Shown piece by piece: positions 58,986-64,000 of a DNA stretch of 64,000 nt. Position numbers and translations under genes: made by a program. Source of the DNA: Pseudarthrobacter raffinosi (GTDB lineage: Bacteria > Actinomycetota > Actinomycetes > Actinomycetales > Micrococcaceae). How positions within the stretch are numbered: position 1 is the stretch's first letter; every line of letters begins with the position of its first letter. Under the pieces are notes generated by a model, which had not been told where the DNA came from, ran no database searches, and saw only the letters and a list, made by a program, of their open reading frames with translations. The stretch lies in contig NZ_JAMXBH010000018.1 in the NCBI RefSeq assembly GCF_023913735.1, positions 34,407-98,406 on the forward strand. The letters run 5' to 3'.

Positions 58986-59005
58986 AAAAGTGTACCGGTT
59001 CCACT
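58986..59005. promoter_or_regulatory. 20-bp LacI-type motif, copy B
   Basis: Reverse complement of the motif at 57801-57820, located between the LacI gene and the operon that begins at 59159. Confidence 0.65.
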
Positions 59006-59158
59006 TATTTTACCTTAGTTCAGTCCCGCTTGTTCTGCAGCCTCATTACCTAGGGCAGCAAGCCGCAAGGTTAAAAGTAGAGCCCCAAAAGCTGCGGTCA
59101 ATCCCAGACCAGCCCGCATCCCTTCCGGAACAGTGCCGTATCCCTTGAAAGGCAACCC

Positions 59159-60529
59159 ATGAATCTGCATAAACTTCTGTCCCAGCGTGAGGCCGACGGA
59201 AAGCCCATCCGGGTCGGCCTGATCGGCGCCGGGCGCTACGGGACGATGTACCTGGCCCAGGCAAACAACATTCCGGGCATCCACGTCGTCGCCATCGCAG
59301 ATATCAACGTCAAGCGCGCTGAAGGTGCTTTCGATCTCGTTGGATGGCCCAAAGACCAGATCGCGTCCGACATAGCAACCGCTCTAAGGGATCGGTCCAC
59401 TGCGATCGTGGCCAACGCTGACGAGCTTTTCGACGTCGACATTGACATCATCGTGGAAGCCACCGGCAACCCCATCGTTGGTGTCAAGCATGCGCTGCGT
59501 GCCATTGAAACGAAAAAGCACGTCATCATGGTCACGGTTGAAGCCGACGCGTTGGCAGGGCCCGCTCTTGCCAAGCGGGCAGAAGCAGCCGGTGTTGTCT
59601 ACTCGATGGCGTACGGCGACCAGCCGGCCCTCATTATGGAACTTGTCGACTGGGCCCGCACCAGCGGATTCGACGTCGTTTGCGCCGGCAAGGGCGCCAA
59701 ATTCCTTGAGCACTATCACGAGATGAACCCGGATAACGTGTGGGAGAACTGGGAATTCTCCAAGGAGCTCACTGATTCCGGGCAGCTGAACCCCAACATG
59801 CACACCTCCTTCCGGGACGGCACCAAGGCCGCCATCGAGATGGCCGCCGTCGCCAACGGGGCAGGACTGGTCCCCTCTGACACCGGGCTGACGTTCACGC
59901 CGGGAGACGTGGAGGAAATCGCCTCAATCTGCCGCCCCGCCGACGTCGGAGGAGCCCTCGCACACGAAGGCACTGTCGACGTCATGTCCAGTGTTAACCG
60001 CGACGGCACCTGGATCCCCCATAACACCCAGGAAGGCGTTTTCGTCGTCGTGAAAGCCACCAACGCCTACGTCTCCGGCTGCTTCAACGAATACCCCTGG
60101 CACCCGGACCCCACCGGCCAGTACGCCGCCTCGTACCGCCCCTACCACTACGTCGGCCTGGAACTGAACGTATCCATAGCCAACGCCGTCCTCCGCGGAA
60201 TCCCCACGGGATCGCCCATCGGGTTCTTCGGCGACGTTGTAGCCACCGCCAAGAAAGACCTTAAAGCCGGTGAATTCCTTGACGGCGAAGGCGGATACAC
60301 CGTGTGGGGCCAACTCGTTTCCGCGAAGCACTCCGTCACTACCGGTGCGCTGCCGGTCGCGCTGGCCCACCACGTGGAACTGCGCAATGACGTATCCAAG
60401 GGCGGGATCGTCCGCTGGGAAGACGTCATCATGGACGACTCGCTCGCCCAGGCCCTCGAACTGCGACGCGAAACCGAGGCCCTTGCCCTTGAGACGTGGA
60501 CCCCGGGAAACCCGGCCACACTCAGCTAA
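59159..60529 (+). CDS. homoserine dehydrogenase-like NAD(P)-dependent oxidoreductase with SAF domain
   Basis: A 456-residue protein. Rossmann domain: IRVGLIGAGRYGTMYLAQAN, DIIVEATGNPIVGVKHALRA; a central part with AKFLEHYHEMNPDNVWENWE; and a C-terminal SAF-like domain (DLKAGEFLDGEGGYTVWGQL). This architecture is annotated broadly as SAF-domain oxidoreductase and is found in sugar-acid and branched-polyol catabolic operons, but I cannot name the substrate. First gene of the operon with a gluconokinase-like kinase. Confidence 0.8.
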   Translation: MNLHKLLSQREADGKPIRVGLIGAGRYGTMYLAQANNIPGIHVVAIADINVKRAEGAFDLVGWPKDQIASDIATALRDRSTAIVANADELFDVDIDIIVEATGNPIVGVKHALRAIETKKHVIMVTVEADALAGPALAKRAEAAGVVYSMAYGDQPALIMELVDWARTSGFDVVCAGKGAKFLEHYHEMNPDNVWENWEFSKELTDSGQLNPNMHTSFRDGTKAAIEMAAVANGAGLVPSDTGLTFTPGDVEEIASICRPADVGGALAHEGTVDVMSSVNRDGTWIPHNTQEGVFVVVKATNAYVSGCFNEYPWHPDPTGQYAASYRPYHYVGLELNVSIANAVLRGIPTGSPIGFFGDVVATAKKDLKAGEFLDGEGGYTVWGQLVSAKHSVTTGALPVALAHHVELRNDVSKGGIVRWEDVIMDDSLAQALELRRETEALALETWTPGNPATLS

Positions 60530-60653
60530 GTCTGAAGGACACCCTGCGGATGTTCGTCGCGGACCGACGGACTTCGACCGCCGGTCCGCGCCGCGTCCCC
60601 CAAGGACCCTCCCACGCCCTCAAAGGCACCCTCAAAGCAAGGAGAACCTCACC

Positions 60654-60965
60654 ATGACCATCGTCGTCACCGCTGCTTTCAGCCCCAAGGAAGGCGCCTT
60701 CGACCAGGTCGTCGCCGCCCTCTCCCCCGCAATCAGCGAAGTGCACCAGGAACCCGGCTGCCTGCTCTACGCGATACACGAAGCCCCAAACAACCAGATC
60801 CTCATGATCGAAAAATGGGAATCAGCTGCGCTGCTCGACGCCCACGGCCAAGGTGAACCGGTCAAACGCCTGAACGTCTCCCTCGAAGGCCTGCTGGAAA
60901 AACCCGTCGTAGTGACCCGGCTGGCGCCGATCCCCGCAGGAACAGCACAACAAGGAACGCTGTAG
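60654..60965 (+). CDS. antibiotic biosynthesis monooxygenase (ABM) family protein
   Basis: A 103-residue dimeric alpha-beta-barrel protein: FSPKEGAFDQVVAALSPAIS, EPGCLLYAIHEAPNNQILMI and EKWESAALLDAHGQGEPVKR. AAGGAG lies 9 bases before the ATG. Members are quinol or heme-like monooxygenases or aldose-handling proteins. Its TAG shares one base with the GTG of the kinase gene, so the two are coupled. Confidence 0.85.
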   Translation: MTIVVTAAFSPKEGAFDQVVAALSPAISEVHQEPGCLLYAIHEAPNNQILMIEKWESAALLDAHGQGEPVKRLNVSLEGLLEKPVVVTRLAPIPAGTAQQGTL

Positions 60966-61501
60966 TGCATAGCCCCATCGTCGTCATGGGCGTCTCGGGC
61001 GCAGGCAAGACTGCCGTCGGCGCCGCACTGGCAGCCCGGCTCGGGGCAACCTTCAAGGACGCTGACGACCTGCACCCCTTGCCGAACGTCGAAAGGATGA
61101 CAGCTGGCATACCGCTCACAGATGAAGACAGATGGCCCTGGCTACGCCTGGTCGGCGCAGAACTCGCCGCCCAGCACCCGCACGGGATCGTCGTTGCCTG
61201 CTCGGCCCTCAAACGCGCCTACCGCGACGCCATCCGCGAAGCCGCTCCCTCCACCAGGTTCATCCTCTTAAAGGTCGACCCTTCGATACTGAAGGAGCGG
61301 CTGGTCCAGCGCCCAGGACACTTCATGCCTCCATCCCTCCTCACCTCACAACTGGAGACACTCGAGACCCTTGAAACAGCCGAAGCCGGAATGACCGTGA
61401 CATCCGAAGGCGGCATCGAAGCACTCACCGATCAGATTCTCGCAAATCTGCGCCAAGTACATCTCGCAGTACCGGCCGGTACCGATCAGAACGAAAGATG
61501 A
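60965..61501 (+). CDS. gntK: gluconokinase-like carbohydrate kinase
   Basis: A 178-residue P-loop kinase: VVMGVSGAGKTAVGAALAAR is the Walker A region; DADDLHPLPNVERMTAGIPL and DEDRWPWLRLVGAE bind gluconate in GntK; ACSALKRAYRDAIR and LVQRPGHFMPPSLLTSQ are also conserved. It starts at a GTG overlapping the preceding stop. It phosphorylates gluconate or a related sugar acid. Confidence 0.88.
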   Translation: MHSPIVVMGVSGAGKTAVGAALAARLGATFKDADDLHPLPNVERMTAGIPLTDEDRWPWLRLVGAELAAQHPHGIVVACSALKRAYRDAIREAAPSTRFILLKVDPSILKERLVQRPGHFMPPSLLTSQLETLETLETAEAGMTVTSEGGIEALTDQILANLRQVHLAVPAGTDQNER

Positions 61502-61580
61502 GTTTCTAATCCGACGCCCCCGGGCGCCTTGGTACGTCAACTCAAGTACACCCCAACCTGACGAACGAGGTTCCGAAGCC

Positions 61581-61609
61581 TTGACTTTCTTCTCGAGCGA
61601 GCCTAGAAC
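61581..61609 (+). promoter_or_regulatory. sigma-70-type promoter before the recombinase relic
   Basis: TTGACT at 61581-61586 and TAGAAC at 61604-61609 with a 17-bp spacer, 33 bp before the relic's GTG. Confidence 0.5.
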
Positions 61610-61641
61610 TCAACCTGACAGAACGATGGGTGGAGGCATAG

Positions 61642-61917
61642 GTGGCTGGACAGCGAATCGGGTACGTACGAGTAAGCACTCTGGACCAAAACGAGAAACG
61701 CCAGCTCGAAGGCCAGGTTCTGGACCGCGTCTTCACCGACAAGGCATCCGGCAGGGACACAGCCAGGCCACAACTCACCGAACTGCTACGCAGCGGGGTT
61801 CCGAAAGTCGTTCTTGCTCATGATTACGGGATTAGCAGGGAGACCGTTTACCAGTACCTGCGCCAAGCCAAGCAAGCGGGGAGCCCTCCTCCTGCAGTGT
61901 CGCCCGCCATTCTGTAG
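61642..61917 (+). pseudogene. serine recombinase (resolvase/invertase) with internal deletion
   Basis: The 91-codon frame starts GQRIGYVRVSTLDQNEKRQL with the catalytic Ser in the VST motif and continues to TARPQLTELLR, then jumps in frame to VLAHDYGISRETVYQYLRQA, the C-terminal helix-turn-helix. About 90 residues with the remaining active-site arginines and helix E are missing. It marks an old mobile element at the edge of the accessory region. Confidence 0.85.
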
Positions 61918-62035
61918 CTTGACTGCCCAAGTCTCACGTATTCACATGTGCTGGCGCTCCTGCTTCGGCAGCACTCCGTGCGTATGTTCTCTGCTTTCAA
62001 ACGACGCTCATACCACCCGCCTAGCGCGATGAATG

Positions 62036-62096
62036 TGTTAGATTCTATTTATCAGACATCGCCCCCCTCTGAGCCTCGGCTCAAGGGGGCGATTTT
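62036..62096 (+). ncRNA. candidate leader or small RNA before the abi gene
   Basis: An extended -10 box (TG at 62036-62037, TAGATT at 62039-62044) is followed by a hairpin at 62058-62093: stem ATCGCCCCC with GGGGGCGAT, an inner stem TGAGC with GCTCA and a CTCG loop, then TTTTC. It could be an attenuator, or a terminated RNA of about 45 nt. AbiF-type genes are known to be preceded by a conserved structured RNA, which is why a partner-RNA role is suggested. Confidence 0.5.
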
Positions 62097-62119
62097 CATT
62101 GTGCGACAATCGATGCAGC

Positions 62120-63276
62120 GTGGAGTATACGAAGGAATTCAAAGAGCGCGAGGAGCTGCTTCAACAGCTCGAAGACCGTGGCCTCGCGATTCCTGACCGC
62201 GCCGAGGCGCTCAACTTCCTCACACGCGTCGGCTACTTCCGCTCCGGCGCGTACCGATACGTCTTCCGGAGGCTGCTCCCGCCGGACAAGATCGATGCTC
62301 GCCTGCACCAGTACCGGTCAGACGACTACATACCTAGGTGCGTGGGTCAGTAATGGTAACTCGTTGATGAATCCTACAAATTTATCGCCGGAATGCATCA
62401 AATCAGTTTCAAATCTTGTAGGTTTTCACCACAAAAAATCGGAAAAATCGACTACTGACCCACGCACCTAGTGCGAGCATCGAGCACGTCGTGAAGCTGG
62501 AAGCATTCGACTTCAAGTTGGCCCGAATCTGCCAGGAAGGCCTGCTTGAATTCGAGGTGCGCTTGAGGGCGGCCATCGCCCATACGCTCGCCTCGAAGAA
62601 CGTGGCAGCTCACGCATCCAAAGAATTTTTGGATGCGCAAAGCTGCGATAAAGCAGCCGGCGAGCACACAAAGTTTGACGCATGGACGAAGACCTGGCGG
62701 GAAGCTGTTACTTCCGGTGCAGAAGACGAGGACTTCATCAAGCACCACCTGTTGAAATACCCGGAACAAGATGTGCCCATCTGCGCCGTCACTGAAGTGT
62801 TGAGCTTCGGAAATTTGCCATTCCTCTACGACCTCATGCAGACCCCGGACGCGCGCTCGGTCGCCCGCATGTTCGGATTCGCCCACCCCAGCCGCTTCGG
62901 TGCGGTGTTGCGTATGATGGTGGATTTTCGAAACACGTGCGCCCACGGCTCGCGTCTTTTCAACCGCGCGTTCAAAAGGCCACTCTCACTCCGCGAACAC
63001 GACACTGCCAGCGAGCTCCTGGCGCACTTGCTCGAACCCGGCTTCACGGTCACGCCCAAAGCGCATCAAAGGCTCTATATCTACGCCGCCGTCCTGGCCT
63101 TCATGCTCAGATCTCACACGAGTGGCACAAACTGGCACCTGACCTTCAAGACGCAAATCAGAAAACTCGACATCAAGCTTCAAGCACCGGACGGTTCCGA
63201 ACTCATCTCACCAGATGTGAGTATGGGCTTTCCCGCCCGTTGGTCAGACTTGGACCTATGGAAGCCCAAGCCCTGA
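62120..63276 (+). pseudogene. Abi_2/AbiF-like HEPN abortive-infection protein, split by a MITE
   Basis: The N-terminal part EYTKEFKEREELLQQLEDRG with FLTRVGYFRSGAYRYVFRRL is cut at SDDYIP by the MITE. Removal of 134 bp (element plus one TA) gives YIPSASIEHVVKLEAFDFKL and an uninterrupted frame of 340 codons from a GTG at 62120. The second part has EVRLRAAIAHTLASKN, AVTEVLSFGNLPFLYDLMQT and the HEPN RNase motif RNTCAH (R-x4-H). Full-length relatives are phage-defence proteins. The insertion adds stops and a frame change, so only a C-terminal fragment from the GTG at 62491 could still be made. Confidence 0.9.
62337..62468. mobile_element. 132-bp MITE, copy 1 (inside the abi gene)
   Basis: Flanked by TA within CTAG on both sides. 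Counting the CTAG, the ends are perfect 19-bp inverted repeats, CTAGGTGCGTGGGTCAGTA. The interior is AT-rich compared with the host, codes for nothing, and contains a second inverted repeat (CCTACAA at 62373, TTGTAGG at 62416). TA duplication in CTAG is the pattern of IS630/Tc1-mariner elements. Confidence 0.93.
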
Positions 63277-63944
63277 ACCTGGTTCGCAGTGACGGTGACC
63301 CTTGCGAATAGAACTGGCACCCCGGCGCTCTTAGGTTAACGAAAGGCCGTTATCGGCGCGCCAGGAATTAGCAGGGGGGCGTGGAGGACGTCTAGGTGCG
63401 TGGGGCAGTAATGGTAACTCGTTGATGAATCCTACAAATTTATCGCCGGAATGCATCAAATCAGTTTCAAATCTTGTAGGTTTTCACCACAAAAAATCGG
63501 AAAAATCGACTACTGACCCACGCACCTAGAAAGGGGTAGGCTGAGGCGTCATTTGGTGCAATGAGCTCCGGCAAAAGTATGTGTTTTTCGGTCAGTAGGG
63601 AGTTCCGGTGGGCAGGTCCCATTCGTAGCGCGCAAAAGCCACCTTCTCGCCTTACTTTTCGGCCATTTCCCGTGACCAGGGCCCTTCGGGCGCTAGCCAC
63701 AGAACTGAGTTGTCCGGCCCCTGTCGTTCGGCCGCCCCGCAGCGAACGGCTGCCGGAGAACGAGCGCCCGACGGGCCTAGAGTCCGCGGCCAGGGTTGTT
63801 CCGACGATCACCACCCTCCTGTTCCGCCGTTCAGGTCTTCTAGAATGGCGGGCCCACCTACTTAATTTGTTTTCACGCAAACTTATTCAGGGCTTCTGTG
63901 AGGTGTACTACTGATGTGAGACACAGTTTGAAAGGATTGTGCCC
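63277..63944. other. gene-free accessory stretch
   Basis: Contains MITE copy 2 at 63395-63526. In the remaining 418 bp after it, two overlapping frames are open but neither has recognisable homology nor a convincing ribosome site, so none is called. TGATGTGAGACACAGTTTG at about 63912-63930 may be the left end of the IS3-type element that follows. Confidence 0.5.
63395..63526. mobile_element. 132-bp MITE, copy 2
   Basis: Same length, orientation and CTAG context as copy 1. The only difference seen is one base in the left terminal repeat (T at 62347, G at 63405). The near identity implies very recent movement or duplication. Confidence 0.93.
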
Positions 63945-64000
63945 ATGTCTGCTCGACCAACCTATTCCGATGAGTTCAAGGCTGATGCCGTTGCGCTGGT
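63945..64000 (+). CDS. IS3-family transposase OrfA, N-terminal start (partial at window edge)
   Basis: The final 56 bases encode MSARPTYSDEFKADAVAL, the usual opening of an IS3-family OrfA helix-turn-helix protein ((Y/F)SxEFKxxAVxL). AAAGGATT precedes the ATG. The rest lies beyond the window. Confidence 0.75.
   Translation, partial: MSARPTYSDEFKADAVAL

Noticed and set aside
62036..62119. Plain rho-independent terminator of the recombinase relic only
   Set aside because: Kept as a possible explanation, but an extended -10 box lies between the relic and the hairpin, which makes a leader of the abi gene more likely.
63467..63914. Overlapping 137- and 117-residue frames on both strands near the right end
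   Set aside because: Arg/Ser/Pro-rich products without known motifs, one running into the MITE; no ribosome site worth naming.
61501..64000. Prophage or complete integrative element
   Set aside because: No integrase, att repeats, phage structural or conjugation genes are visible; only separate mobile fragments are seen before the window ends.

Overview
The window reads as a high-GC actinobacterial chromosome, most like the Arthrobacter/Pseudarthrobacter group of Micrococcaceae. This is inferred from base composition, dense GTG/ATG-initiated operons, Tat-lipoprotein binding proteins and the set of catabolic operons. No rRNA, tRNA or CRISPR array was recognised.

Layout. (1) 1-10331: the end of an alpha/beta hydrolase, a GOLPH3-like gene, then a long minus-strand tellurium-resistance/stress (Ter) operon: three TerD proteins plus a terD relic, TelA, two unrecognised Ter-linked proteins, and a biosynthetic module (CitE-like lyase, an 848-residue PRTase-TRSP-StiP-PELOTA fusion, HAD phosphatase). 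(2) 10641-18619: an orphan HsdR_N-like nuclease, an FCD regulator, and a permease / glutamine synthetase-like ligase / amidohydrolase / aldehyde dehydrogenase / SDR operon that looks like amine (probably ethanolamine) catabolism through gamma-glutamyl intermediates. (3) 18620-24584: a TetR relic, a DUF1445 hydro-lyase/MFS operon with twin operators, a frameshifted secreted phosphoesterase, a GDPD-like esterase and two small proteins. (4) 24656-32088: alpha-L-arabinofuranosidase, sugar ABC transporter, LacI regulator and alditol oxidase, joined by LacI-type operators. (5) 32352-36578: agmatine deiminase, N-carbamoylputrescine amidase, TetR and an NCS1 permease. (6) 36796-40596: decayed and duplicated genes (SDR, alpha/beta hydrolase copies) around a PhoD-type phosphodiesterase. 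(7) 40593-56413: an FCD regulator with L-2-hydroxyglutarate oxidase, then a ten-gene minus-strand operon (SDR, CMD-family protein, TAXI-TRAP transporter, DapA-like aldolase, atypical SDR, FAH-family hydrolase, CoA-transferase, glutaryl-CoA dehydrogenase), another FCD regulator and a D-2-hydroxyacid dehydrogenase; the theme is uptake and oxidation of dicarboxylic/hydroxy acids. (8) 56645-61501: SnoaL-like and CBS proteins, a LacI regulator and a Rossmann-SAF oxidoreductase / monooxygenase / gluconokinase operon. (9) 61580-64000: an accessory segment with a deleted serine recombinase, an AbiF/Abi_2 HEPN phage-defence gene, two copies of a 132-bp MITE (one inside the abi gene), and the start of an IS3-type transposase.

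Two repeat systems stand out. A palindromic element built on GCGGACGACGGCGGGA and its complement occurs ten times, always just 3' of a gene or gene relic, with compensating changes in its outer arms. A 132-bp MITE with 19-bp terminal inverted repeats sits in CTAG targets; removing one copy and one TA restores a continuous 340-codon Abi_2/AbiF frame, preceded by an extended -10 promoter and a strong hairpin that may be the small RNA partner of the toxin-like HEPN protein.
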